NCBI RefSeq assembly: GCF_000196495.1
Contig: NC_011312.1
Coordinates: 1,860,001 to 1,924,000 of the forward strand
Direction: 5' to 3'
Origin: Aliivibrio salmonicida LFI1238
GTDB taxonomy: Bacteria; Pseudomonadota; Gammaproteobacteria; Enterobacterales; Vibrionaceae
DNA: 64,000 nt
Under the pieces are notes generated by a model. The model was not told where the DNA came from. It did not search any database and saw nothing but the letters and a program-made list of their open reading frames with translations. Below are positions 1-8,427 of the stretch, piece after piece (the first letter of the stretch is position 1; every line of letters starts with the position of its first letter). Made by a program: the position numbers and the translations under genes.

Positions 1-50
1 AAAATTCATTATGCGTATCTTACGATCTTTCATTTAACGAGAACGTAATT

Positions 51-365
51 ATGCAAAAAGATAAAAAGAGAACACCAGAGCAATGGCACGCTCTATTTGA
101 ATCTCAGCAATCTAGCAAGCTTAGTGCCGCTGAATTTTGTCGTAACCATAATATTCTGCCAAAGACATTTAGTGCACGTAAAGCACGATGGAAACAAAAG
201 ATTAACGCTTCTACTTTCTTGAAAGTAGAAGCGTTAACATCAACTATCATCGCCACTCCACAATTACCAGATATTCAACTTTCTATCGGAAAATTGCGAT
301 TAACATTGCCAGCTAATACTGAACCTCACTGGATAGGACTCTTATTAAAAGGGTATCAATCATGA
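51..365 (+). CDS. tnpA: IS66 accessory protein TnpA (OrfA)
   Basis: This 104-aa protein is the first gene of the IS66 element. It is a small basic protein whose first 50 residues resemble a helix-turn-helix (AAEFCRNHNI followed by an arginine/lysine-rich stretch). Its family is required for IS66 transposition, but the exact role is unknown. The stop codon overlaps the tnpB start as ATGA, so the two genes are translationally coupled. The copy at 36292 has the same sequence except for a two-base difference around codon 46 and a stop at codon 71, so this is the intact version. Confidence 0.9.
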   Translation: MQKDKKRTPEQWHALFESQQSSKLSAAEFCRNHNILPKTFSARKARWKQKINASTFLKVEALTSTIIATPQLPDIQLSIGKLRLTLPANTEPHWIGLLLKGYQS

Positions 366-709
366 ATGTATTTACTGATGTTTCCACCATTTATCTTCAT
401 CGTGATTTTGTCGATTTTCGCAAGGCCATTAATGGCCTTGTCGTGATTGTTGAGCAAGAAATGCAACTATCACCGTTTAGTGATGCTCTATTTATATTTT
501 GCAATAAGCCTCGTGATAAACTCAAAATATTGTATTGGGATAAAACAGGATTCGCTTTATGGTACAAGCGATTAGATGAAGACCGCTTCAAATGGCCACG
601 AAATATAAATAACGATACGTTAGCATTATCAGAGCAGCAACTGACACTGCTATTACAAGGTTTTGATATCTTAGGACATCAACCGGTACATTATCAAACA
701 ACCCTTTAA
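362..709 (+). CDS. tnpB: IS66 accessory protein TnpB (OrfB)
   Basis: This 115-aa protein has the typical IS66 Orf2 features: an early HRDFVDFRKAINGL segment, then LYWDKTGFALWYKRL and an FKWPR-like end. The family length is about 115 aa, so the gene is complete. It overlaps tnpA by 4 nt and lies 71 nt before tnpC. The encoded protein is identical in the second copy at 36603-36950. Its role in transposition is genetically required but biochemically unclear. Confidence 0.95.
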   Translation: MNVFTDVSTIYLHRDFVDFRKAINGLVVIVEQEMQLSPFSDALFIFCNKPRDKLKILYWDKTGFALWYKRLDEDRFKWPRNINNDTLALSEQQLTLLLQGFDILGHQPVHYQTTL

Positions 710-780
710 ATAGTTGATTCTCAGTCAAGAATAGGAGGCAACCGATTGATTACCTGTATTATCGTTATATAGTCATCTAC

Positions 781-2268
781 ATGACTGATAAAATAAAACC
801 ACTTCCTGATACCATTGACGAGCTGAAAGCACTTGTGCTTCAGCTTGAAAATAAATATAACCGTCTTCTAGAGCAATTTCGGCTGGCTCAACATCAGCGC
901 TTTGGTAAAAGCAGTGAATCTGACTCGACTCAATTTGATTTATTCAATGAAACAGAAGAAGAAATCATCATTGAAAATGATGATACACAAACGATTACCT
1001 ACACTCGTCAAAAGCCAAAACGCCAACGCTTACCTGAAGACTTACCGCGTACTGTTATTATCCACGACATAAAAGATAAAACTTGTAAGTGTTGCGGTCT
1101 AGAGATGCATGCGATGGGTAAAGACATCAGTGAAAAGTTGGAATTTGTACCAGCTAAAGTGGAAGTTATTCAACATGTTCGTCCTAAATATGCTTGCCGA
1201 AATTGTGAAAAAAACAATACTTCAGTAGACATTAAACAAGCCCCAATGCCAGCGTCACCAATCCCTAAAGGGATTGCGACCGCAAGTTTACTTGCTCAAA
1301 TTATTACGGCTAAATTTCAATACAGTCTTCCACTTTATCGTCAAGAAACGTTATTTCAGCAATGGGGTATCATTATTGGACGGCGAACGATGGCGGATTG
1401 GTTAATAAAATGCTCGGTACTATTTACCCCTCTTAATAACGAGTTACATCGTATTTTGCTTGAACAACCCACTCTGCATTGTGATGAAACAACGGTAAAT
1501 GTGTTGGATGTTGAAAAAGCAAAATGTTATATGTGGGTCTACTGCTCTGGCTATGATTCTCCAGGCTCTGGTGTTTTGCCTGGAATTGTACTTTATGATT
1601 ATCAATCTAGCAGGCATGGCTACCATCCAGTTAACTTTTTAAAAGGTTATAACGGGTATTTACATACCGATGGTTACCAAGGTTATGAACAAACTGAAGC
1701 GATTTTAGTTGGCTGTTGGGCACACGCACGTCGACGATTTATTGAGGCTCAACGTGTTCAAGTAAAAGGGAAAACAGGGAGTGCAGATTGGGTATTGAGT
1801 AAAATCCAAAAGCTATACCGGATCGAATCGTTATTAAAAGAGGCTTCCCCTGAAGCCAAGTATGTTGCTAGGCAGACAGAAGCCCGCGATTTACTTAAAG
1901 AGCTCCGTGATTGGCTTGATAGCGCAGTTAGTCGAGTATCACCTAAAACAAAATTAGGTGAGGCGATTAGCTATACATTAAATCAATGGGATAAATTAGT
2001 TCGTTATATTGATGATGGATTGTTATCTATTGATAACAATCGAGCAGAGCGAGCGGTTAAACCGTTTGTTATCGGCCGGAAAAACTGGTTATTTTCGGGT
2101 TCAACGGCTGGTGCAGATTCAAGTGCAATGCTTTACAGCATTGTAGAAACAGCAAAGGCAAACGGATTAATCCCTTACGATTATATTAGGTATTGTCTAG
2201 ATCGTTTATGTGTTGGATCGCCAGATATCGATTCACTTTTACCTTGGAATGTAAAAGACAAGGTGTAG
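781..2268 (+). CDS. tnpC: IS66 transposase TnpC
   Basis: This is a 495-aa DDE transposase. The first 50 residues form a leucine-rich coiled region. A zinc-finger-like segment follows with cysteines near residues 102, 104, 105, 139 and 142. The catalytic domain shows D235 in the HCDETT motif, D297 in HTDGYQGY and E423 in NNRAERAVKP, the usual IS66 triad. A C-terminal IS66_C segment ends at the terminal repeat, so the stop codon lies inside the repeat. The protein is identical to the copy at 37021; the two genes differ only by a few silent bases. Confidence 0.95.
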   Translation: MTDKIKPLPDTIDELKALVLQLENKYNRLLEQFRLAQHQRFGKSSESDSTQFDLFNETEEEIIIENDDTQTITYTRQKPKRQRLPEDLPRTVIIHDIKDKTCKCCGLEMHAMGKDISEKLEFVPAKVEVIQHVRPKYACRNCEKNNTSVDIKQAPMPASPIPKGIATASLLAQIITAKFQYSLPLYRQETLFQQWGIIIGRRTMADWLIKCSVLFTPLNNELHRILLEQPTLHCDETTVNVLDVEKAKCYMWVYCSGYDSPGSGVLPGIVLYDYQSSRHGYHPVNFLKGYNGYLHTDGYQGYEQTEAILVGCWAHARRRFIEAQRVQVKGKTGSADWVLSKIQKLYRIESLLKEASPEAKYVARQTEARDLLKELRDWLDSAVSRVSPKTKLGEAISYTLNQWDKLVRYIDDGLLSIDNNRAERAVKPFVIGRKNWLFSGSTAGADSSAMLYSIVETAKANGLIPYDYIRYCLDRLCVGSPDIDSLLPWNVKDKV

Positions 2269-2284
2269 TTCCCCGCACGCTTAC
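2262..2284. repeat. Right terminal inverted repeat of IS66 copy 1
   Basis: The sequence starting GGTGTAGTTCCCCGCACG and ending in TTAC at 2284 is identical to the right end of copy 2 (38502-38524) and is the reverse complement of the left end of copy 2 (35204-35226). It marks the exact edge of the element. Vgr coding sequence resumes at 2285. Confidence 0.95.
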
Positions 2285-2829
2285 GTTGAATTCACTTCCA
2301 AGTGTTCAAAAAATGAAACCAAGCCCTCTTCAGCCATAAGACGCTTAATAAAAGCATGATCTGTTTCACCATATTGCACACAGTATTCTCGGGATAAATG
2401 CGGACTAAAAAGCTCCATAGAAAAATGATTGTTTTGTATCCCTGCATCTTGATATACAGCGGTAATAATATCTGGGATAGTTTGTTTCTGAAAGATTCGA
2501 AAATGCGTTCTATAACTTAATAAGTTAAAAATGGGCGTTAATTTAAGTTTGTAGGTACTGTAACGAAACGAAGTGGCTAACTGCTCTATGAACTCAATGA
2601 TGCCATGAACATACCTTGGGGTTTTATCATTATTATGATGCAACGAAAGTCGTGCTGGCAGTTGTAGCCATGCTGCAAGATCTACATCAGGATCTTCACA
2701 AATAAAGGTAATATCGAAATAATAATCCTCCCCTAGTTTTTCTTCTCCAGAGAATTCATAAACTTGCAGCGGTAAATCTATTGTTGCTATATCAAGTTCA
2801 AATTTTTCTTGGTTAGCATTTTGTTTCAT
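2281..2829 (-). pseudogene. vgrG: Type VI secretion spike VgrG, 5' fragment cut by IS66
   Basis: The remaining 182 codons match the N-terminal gp27-like part of VgrG: a PLQVYEFSGEE opening, then YRTHFRIFQKQTIPDII, and LSREYCVQYGETDHAFIKRLMAEEGLVSFFEH near the end. Normal VgrG proteins are 600-1000 aa, so the gp5-like beta-helix needle and any effector domain are missing. The coding sequence stops at 2285, where the IS66 repeat begins, and the apparent stop codon is supplied by the repeat. The rest of the gene probably lies left of the window. The reading start at 2829 gives the usual VgrG N-terminus. Confidence 0.9.
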
Positions 2830-3045
2830 GACTCTTAACCTTCACCCATAAATAACAAAATAATCAATAACTTATTAAATTTATGGCTAAATAATATCAG
2901 TAATACATAAGGTTTCTATTTTGGTTAAAGAATATGCGATCAGACCCAACCTCACGCTTGAAAACGAATCAAACTAAAAAGTATGCCAATATTACTCATG
3001 CGAAAAGTATGTTTTATTTTCTAGAGTTACCTCACTTTTCTATAA

Positions 3046-3075
3046 TAAAAAAGCCCGAGTACGAATACTTGGGCT
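3046..3075 (-). terminator. Rho-independent terminator of hutZ operon
   Basis: A 10-bp stem (AGCCCGAGTA / TACTTGGGCT, one mismatch-like pair) with loop CGAA is followed on the minus strand by a run of six T. It lies about 30 bp after the hutZ stop. Confidence 0.85.
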
Positions 3076-3103
3076 GATGTTCATTCTATATATTGGAGGC
3101 CAA

Positions 3104-3634
3104 TTACGCTTTTTCGTGCTTTTTATGACCTTGTTCTAAATGGACAAAATCCACTAAGTCATCACCACTTACTTGAAATGCCTGACCAAAACCTTTTACA
3201 AACAAGCCCTTAATTGGCTTAAGACGAAACATTTTAAAGTCCTCTAGTGAGCTAAGCCCGTCAATTATTTCACCAAAACGAAGTCTCATTTGAGTTACGG
3301 CTTCTTGCCATTTATCTTCATCACGATCAATTAAAATGGCTGTCGCATCAAAAGTTAAACGCTTACGAGCAAAAAGTAATTTTGACGATTCTTCATCTTC
3401 AATAAGCATTAAAGATACGTCTGTATTTTGCATTAAATTACGAGCGTGACGCGCTATTTCTGAAATTAACACGTAGTAACCATCATTAAGTAATACGAAA
3501 GGTGCATAACTCACGTTTGGCTTTCCTTCGCTATCAACCGTAGCAAGTTGAAGTGTTTTTTTTGAATCACGAAACTCTTGAATTTCTGGTTCTAAACGAT
3601 TTTGTAAACGTTCTTTTTTGATGTCTTGGTTCAT
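3104..3634 (-). CDS. hutZ: Heme utilization protein HutZ
   Basis: This 176-aa protein belongs to the split-barrel, pyridoxamine-phosphate-oxidase-like family; the segment KKTLQLATVDSEGKPNVSYA is typical. HutZ of Vibrio binds heme and is needed for growth on heme iron, with heme-degrading activity reported for the V. cholerae protein. Length and context fit: it is the last gene of hutW-hutX-hutZ, 25 nt after hutX, with a terminator behind it. The histidine-rich C-terminal tail (HKKHEK) is visible. The protein is expected in the cytoplasm. Confidence 0.9.
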   Translation of the reverse strand: MNQDIKKERLQNRLEPEIQEFRDSKKTLQLATVDSEGKPNVSYAPFVLLNDGYYVLISEIARHARNLMQNTDVSLMLIEDEESSKLLFARKRLTFDATAILIDRDEDKWQEAVTQMRLRFGEIIDGLSSLEDFKMFRLKPIKGLFVKGFGQAFQVSGDDLVDFVHLEQGHKKHEKA

Positions 3635-3659
3635 CTGACTTTCCTTTCTATAATTATTT

Positions 3660-4166
3660 TTATGCGTATTTTTCTTTTAAGACACAAAAAGCACGGACTT
3701 GTTCAGGAAGTAATTGACGTTTTTTATCTCGTCCTAAATATATCTTAAATATAGAATTTCCTTCTTTATCAAAAAATCCAAAATAATGACTTTCAGATCC
3801 TCGAAATGGTTTACTGACTAAAGCAATATCAATAATTAAATCTATTTTTAAGTGACCGTGTAACTCGCCATTACATCCCATTAAGTTATAGTAACCATGA
3901 GCTAGTTTTCCTTTAGGGAATGGGGCTTTAACCTCAAAAATAGAGCCAAAAGAATGAACAATCGTCGTTACATCCCCAAAACCAACTAACCCTTCCAAAA
4001 TAGTTTGAGCTTCTTCTCCTGCAACTAACGTTACAATATGATGAGGTAATGCTTTAATCACTTCCCCTTCTGAAACTAATCGATTCTCTGTTGAGAGTTG
4101 TTTTGCCATCTCACTAGGTAATAAAGATGGATCATTTTCAAATAGCGCTAGTATTTCTGTTTTCAC
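3660..4166 (-). CDS. hutX: Heme utilization cytosolic carrier HutX
   Basis: This 168-aa protein matches the HutX/HuvX family by its length, its FGSIFEVKAPFPKGKLAHGYYN segment and its place between hutW and hutZ. HutX is described as a cytoplasmic heme carrier that delivers heme to HutZ. It starts 20 nt after hutW, so the three genes are probably cotranscribed. No signal peptide or membrane segment is visible. Confidence 0.9.
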   Translation of the reverse strand: MKTEILALFENDPSLLPSEMAKQLSTENRLVSEGEVIKALPHHIVTLVAGEEAQTILEGLVGFGDVTTIVHSFGSIFEVKAPFPKGKLAHGYYNLMGCNGELHGHLKIDLIIDIALVSKPFRGSESHYFGFFDKEGNSIFKIYLGRDKKRQLLPEQVRAFCVLKEKYA

Positions 4167-4186
4167 AATATCTCTCTTTCTTTATT

Positions 4187-5509
4187 TTAAGCGGCTTGAA
4201 TGTGTCGTTGAGCATGTTGAAGTGCGGTAATAACACTTTGTGCCAACGTTACTGACCAAAACTGTCCTGCTAACGTTAGACTTAAATAATCGTTTTCAAC
4301 AATAACCAAGCCGTTATTTTCCCAATGCATAAATAATGGCATAAGAAAACCAAAGACATCTTTATTGTTGTATTGCAGTAAGGTATGACGAGATAAAACG
4401 CCATGATCAAAACCCGCTTTAATCATCGCATTTAATGCTGAATTCTCAGACGAACGAGTCATCATGGCGATTGGAAGTGTATTTTGTTGAATAGCATCAA
4501 TATAAGCATTTAATGTTCGATGTTGCATCATTCCGATCCCGCCAACATTCCCCCCTGCGCCACACCCAATAGGAAGAACTTCTGCCGTTGTTTTAGCTAG
4601 GCTGTTATAGATACTTCGCTCTCTATTATTGCTCGCCCAATGATTAACACTCAGTCGGTTTAAATGGTGTTTACTCATAAATTCAACACCATATTTATAC
4701 ATATACGCTTTTTCTTCTGTGCTCGCAGGTTGTGGCAATTTCCCTTGTTCGATCATTCCCTTCATTGGTGTCCCACCCATCTCAATTAATTGATATAAGT
4801 CGACACCATGAGCCCCTGTTTCAAGAAAATCATTTAAGTCTTGTTGCCAAATATCACTTGTTTGAAAAGGAAGCCCATATAATAAATCAAGTACGATAGG
4901 CGCTTGATTACTATTACTTAATTCTTGAATTCGGCGTAATACATATTCTTTATCATCAAGCCTTTTGGCTGATCTTCTTACTTGAGTATTAAAACTTTGA
5001 ACACCAAAAGAAAATCGATTAAAACCACCTTCAAGAGAGCGCTCAAACATCTCTTCATCAAATCGATTAATACGCCCTTCTAAAGTAATTTCACAATCCG
5101 TGGTTAGTGGGAAATAAGTACGAACCGCCTTTCCTAATAATTCAATTTGTTGGGCAGACAAATCTGTTGGGGTTCCCCCCCCAACATAGACGGCATGAAA
5201 AGGAGCAGCTTGCGTCCAAGCCTGTTGGGCTTTCCATTTAATTTCAATCATTAAGGCATCAAAATAACTCTCCACTAATGATTTACTTGAGGCGTGTTGG
5301 AAAAAATTACAATAAGTACAACGAACTCGGCAAAAAGGAATATGAATATATAAACATCTCGTTGCGGCTAATCCTTCCGTATTTGAGAGAACTTCCTTCG
5401 CTTTTTCTTCATATAAATCACTTGAAATTGGCGTATTTTCTCCACCTGCATGCGCTGATGATTTACGTTGGAATGCGTAAAGTAAAGGCTCAGGTGTAGA
5501 CTCACCCAA
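4187..5509 (-). CDS. hutW: Radical SAM heme-utilization protein HutW (ChuW-like); start uncertain
   Basis: The protein is a radical SAM enzyme of the HemN-like family with the cluster motif CRVRCTYC (C60, C64, C67 counted from the TTG start) and a VGGGTPTDLS motif. Relatives such as ChuW open the heme ring anaerobically. The longest frame begins at a TTG codon (5509) with no clear ribosome site. An ATG with better spacing lies at 5559, but it is one base out of frame: it reads seven codons and stops at 5536. One extra A in the A5 run at 5544-5548 would join that ATG to the hutW frame, giving about 17 more residues. The start is therefore either shifted by mutation or sequencing error, or is a non-ATG codon. 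Confidence 0.85.
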   Translation of the reverse strand: MGESTPEPLLYAFQRKSSAHAGGENTPISSDLYEEKAKEVLSNTEGLAATRCLYIHIPFCRVRCTYCNFFQHASSKSLVESYFDALMIEIKWKAQQAWTQAAPFHAVYVGGGTPTDLSAQQIELLGKAVRTYFPLTTDCEITLEGRINRFDEEMFERSLEGGFNRFSFGVQSFNTQVRRSAKRLDDKEYVLRRIQELSNSNQAPIVLDLLYGLPFQTSDIWQQDLNDFLETGAHGVDLYQLIEMGGTPMKGMIEQGKLPQPASTEEKAYMYKYGVEFMSKHHLNRLSVNHWASNNRERSIYNSLAKTTAEVLPIGCGAGGNVGGIGMMQHRTLNAYIDAIQQNTLPIAMMTRSSENSALNAMIKAGFDHGVLSRHTLLQYNNKDVFGFLMPLFMHWENNGLVIVENDYLSLTLAGQFWSVTLAQSVITALQHAQRHIQAA

Positions 5510-5638
5510 TATTAAAGTATCTAAACTTGATATATCTATTTGATTTTTAATGCTTTCATTCTAATTTCTCAGCCCCTTAACTACTAAGAGCTTCGTCTCT
5601 GGAATGAATGATAAATTATTTATTATTGAGAATGCAAT

Positions 5639-5653
5639 TGATAATTGATCTCA
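5639..5653. promoter_or_regulatory. Possible Fur box between hutW and tonB
   Basis: TGATAATTGATCTCA matches the left half of the 7-1-7 Fur consensus (TGATAAT-n-ATTATCA) perfectly and the right half at four of seven positions. The site lies in the only intergenic space between two divergent heme-uptake operons known to be Fur-controlled in Vibrio. The match is partial, so this is a tentative call. Confidence 0.4.
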
Positions 5654-5713
5654 TTTCGATTTTGATTGATAATAAACATATTATTAATACAACATCACTG
5701 CGTGGAGTCTATT

Positions 5714-6447
5714 GTGCTTAATTGTCGTTATTTCATTGCTGTTGGGCTCTCCCTTGCTGTACATATTGCATTTATCTGGTCTGTTCCTAGCAAACAAGCT
5801 TTTGCCATGCCTACCGGTAGTCAATCTTCTCAGGTAAATATTCAGTTTGTTACGCCAAGCTCACCTTCAATGTCAAAAGCGAAAACGGATTTGAAACCCA
5901 AAAAATCTAAATCCATTGAAAAAAACCAGTTCAAAAGCCGCACCCAAAAAAAGCAGTAAAAAAGAAAACAAAACCAACTCCCAAAAAAGCGGTAATTAAT
6001 AAACCAAACATCACTAAAAAATCAGAACCTGTTGCGAAACAAGAAAACGCAAAATTGAAACAAGACACGGCATTAAAAGAGGTCAATAAAGAAGATAGCA
6101 CCTCAAAGAACACATCAGACCAAACGGCTTCTGCGTCTAAATCAGGGGTAACTGAAAAACCACAACTTATTCAAAAACCCAGTTTTGTAACTAAGCCTGA
6201 TGCACCAAGATATCCAAGAATAGCCCAACGCCGTGGAATAGAAGGCACTGCGCTTTATGAGATTTGGCTAAATGAAAAAGGTAAGCAAATAAAACAAGAA
6301 TTAATTACGTCATCAGGTACAGGAATTCTTGATGACGCCGCTCTAAAAGCGATTCAAAATTGGCAATTTTCCCCTCAAATTATTGACGGTCAGGCCATTG
6401 CACATCGTGTGCAGATCCCTGTTCGTTTTTCTTTAAATAAGTCATAG
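5714..6447 (+). pseudogene. tonB: TonB energy transducer, split by a -1 frameshift in a poly-A run
   Basis: The GTG at 5714 is preceded by GGAG at a 6-nt spacing and gives a short N-terminus, a membrane segment (FIAVGLSLAVHIAFIW) and a lysine/proline-rich spacer. The frame then ends at 5959. The missing part continues in the -1 frame from 5926: a long KP-rich spacer, then a TonB C-terminal domain with PRYPRIAQRRGIEGTALYEIW and a complete end at 6447. The join falls exactly at a run of seven A (5919-5925); eight A would give one open frame of about 245 codons. ExbB and ExbD follow directly and are intact. Either the gene is dead, or it is read through by slippage, or the base count is wrong. 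Confidence 0.85.
5920..5926 (+). other. A_AAA_AAC slippery heptamer in tonB
   Basis: In the reading frame of the upstream tonB part the codons are GAA AAA AAC, giving the canonical -1 slip heptamer A AAA AAC. A -1 slip here enters exactly the downstream TonB frame (next codon CCA at 5926). I see no strong stem-loop or Shine-Dalgarno-like stimulator nearby, so programmed use is not established. Confidence 0.5.
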
Positions 6448-6456
6448 GAAGTTATC

Positions 6457-7137
6457 ATGACTGGTTTTATCAACCTTTATTCACAACTTGGAATGATGGC
6501 ATTACCATTGTTTATCTGCTCCGTTCTTACGCTTATATTATTGGCCGAACGTATTCTCCATTTGCTTTTTTCTTCTGGATGTAGCCACCGAAAAATTGCA
6601 CTTTCTTATAACAAGTTAAATAAAAACGATGATAAAGAGATCAATAATATTATCGTTACTTTGAATTCACAACGAGCGTTATCGGCCAAAGGCAACGCAA
6701 TGTTGTTAGCCCATCGTCATTTTGATAAAGCGTTACGAGAAGACGTCGCAGGATTATGGCTACAAGAAAAGCGACATCAGCTTCGTTCAGGTTTAAGACT
6801 TCTTTCTCTTATCGGCGTAATAACTCCCCTACTTGGTCTACTTGGAACCGTTCTTGGACTTATTGATATGTTTAAAGAAGTAGCGGCAACGACGGGATCC
6901 ATCACTCCTAATATTCTTGCTGATGGGTTGGGCTTTGCAATGAGAACAACCGCTATAGGACTCATCATTGCAGTGCCTGCTATTTCAGGTTCACAACTTC
7001 TTGGACTATGGGCAGATAACATTCTATCTAAACTAGAGTATTCATTAAATGTCACAAATCTGTGGATTGAGGGGGTGGCACCCATGAAAAATAAAAATGA
7101 ACAAGAGGCATCATTACGTTCAATAGAGGCTATCTAA
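6457..7137 (+). CDS. exbB: Proton-channel protein ExbB of the TonB system
   Basis: This 226-aa inner-membrane protein has an N-terminal membrane segment (ALPLFICSVLTLILLAERI) and two further ones around residues 115-180. The region LLSLIGVITPLLGLLGTVLGLIDMF is the conserved MotA/TolQ/ExbB core. Together with ExbD it forms the proton-driven motor that energises TonB. It begins 9 nt after tonB and its stop shares a base with the exbD start, so this is one operon. Confidence 0.95.
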   Translation: MTGFINLYSQLGMMALPLFICSVLTLILLAERILHLLFSSGCSHRKIALSYNKLNKNDDKEINNIIVTLNSQRALSAKGNAMLLAHRHFDKALREDVAGLWLQEKRHQLRSGLRLLSLIGVITPLLGLLGTVLGLIDMFKEVAATTGSITPNILADGLGFAMRTTAIGLIIAVPAISGSQLLGLWADNILSKLEYSLNVTNLWIEGVAPMKNKNEQEASLRSIEAI

Positions 7138-7562
7138 TGATTCAATCCAATAGACAAGAAGAGTTAGATAATCTTCAACCTGACCTCACACCATTACTCG
7201 ATATCATTTTTATTGTCATGGTATTTTTATTATTAACCGCAACAGTAAAATTACAATCATTAGAAGTCAGCTTACCTTCTGCAGAAAGTGAATCTATCTC
7301 TAGTGTTGATAGTAAGTCTTTTACTATCAACATATTAGAAAAGCCACCTTATTGGGGGCTTGATGGTACACCTTATCCTTCTTGGGAGAATTTCACTCAA
7401 GCCCTGTTAAATAAAGTAACTCAAAAACCAGATTTTCAAGTTGTTATTGCTTCAGATAAAACGGCGGAAATACAACATATGATTAAGTTACTCGCCTTTT
7501 TACAAGACAATAAAATTAAAGCGACTCAAATTTTAATGGATGAAAAAACACATGCAAACTAA
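7137..7562 (+). CDS. exbD: TonB-system accessory protein ExbD
   Basis: The 141-aa protein has a short cytoplasmic tail, one membrane helix beginning LTPLLDIIFIVMVFLLL with the conserved membrane Asp of ExbD/TolR, and a periplasmic domain. It overlaps exbB by one base and hutB by 23 bases, which suggests translational coupling along the whole heme operon. Confidence 0.95.
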   Translation: MIQSNRQEELDNLQPDLTPLLDIIFIVMVFLLLTATVKLQSLEVSLPSAESESISSVDSKSFTINILEKPPYWGLDGTPYPSWENFTQALLNKVTQKPDFQVVIASDKTAEIQHMIKLLAFLQDNKIKATQILMDEKTHAN

Positions 7563-8424
7563 ACCTTATACCTCATTGCTAGCAAGTAAAAATCTCTTCG
7601 CAATCGGTCTGTTATTTGTCTCTTCTTATTCGATGGCACAAGAACGCATTATTAGTGCAGGAAGCAGCGTAACTGAACTCATTTACGCCTTACATGCTCA
7701 AGATAAATTAGTCGCTGTTGATGTCACAAGTCGTAACTCGCAAACCGAAGCATTACCTAAAATCGGTTACCACCGACAACTTTCAGCTGAAGGGCTGTTA
7801 GCATTACAACCCACACGAATTATCGGTTCTGATGAAATGGGGCCAAAATCAACATTGGATCTTCTCAGTCAATCTGGGATTAACGTCAATATTGTAAACA
7901 CAACGCCGACAATAGAAGGATTATTGAAACGCATTGATGAAATCGCAGAATTAACACAAACTGAATCTCAAGCAGACATTATTAAACAGAAAGTACACCA
8001 ACAAGTTAATCAGTTAGAAAAAACGATTCCAAATAAAGCACAACAAAAAAAAGTGTTATTTCTATTACTGCATGAAGGAAGAGCGCCTTATGTTGCAGGA
8101 AAAGAAACCACGGTTGATGAGATAATCAAATTAGCGGGAGCCATTAACCCTGCAAGCAAGTCATTATCCTCATTCAAGCCTTTATCCATTGAGGCCATGA
8201 TAGCAATGCAACCTGATGTGATTTTAGTGAGCAACCGTAGTTTTAAAAAATTAAAAGGCATTGATAATATTTTAAAATCAATACCGACATTAGCATCAAC
8301 GCCTGCTGGCATTAATAAAGCAATTATAACCATTAATGGATCTGCACTTGTTGGTGGACTCGGTCTTGCCAGTTTAGATGAAGCCGCTCGCTTAAATTTT
8401 CTTCTTTATCCCCAGCAGAATTAA
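7540..8424 (+). CDS. hutB: Periplasmic heme-binding protein HutB
   Basis: This 294-aa protein is a class III (BtuF/FecB-like) solute-binding protein with ERIISAGSSVTELIYAL at the start of the mature part. A signal peptide ends near residue 33 (SMA before QE). It delivers heme to the HutCD transporter. Two ATG codons (7540 and 7552) lie inside the end of exbD; either could be used. hutC follows after 3 nt. Confidence 0.92.
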   Translation: MKKHMQTKPYTSLLASKNLFAIGLLFVSSYSMAQERIISAGSSVTELIYALHAQDKLVAVDVTSRNSQTEALPKIGYHRQLSAEGLLALQPTRIIGSDEMGPKSTLDLLSQSGINVNIVNTTPTIEGLLKRIDEIAELTQTESQADIIKQKVHQQVNQLEKTIPNKAQQKKVLFLLLHEGRAPYVAGKETTVDEIIKLAGAINPASKSLSSFKPLSIEAMIAMQPDVILVSNRSFKKLKGIDNILKSIPTLASTPAGINKAIITINGSALVGGLGLASLDEAARLNFLLYPQQN

Positions 8425-8427
8425 ATT

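Larger units (their letters stand above)
1..2284 (+). mobile_element. IS66-family insertion sequence, copy 1 (left end cut by window edge)
   Basis: The element carries the three-gene IS66 layout tnpA-tnpB-tnpC and ends in a 23-bp terminal repeat at 2262-2284. Alignment with the second copy (35204-38524) shows that about 30 bp of the left end, including the left repeat, lie before base 1, giving a full length near 2315 bp. All three genes are open here, so this copy looks able to move. It sits inside a vgrG gene on the opposite strand. The outer target duplication cannot be checked because the left flank is off-window. Confidence 0.95.
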
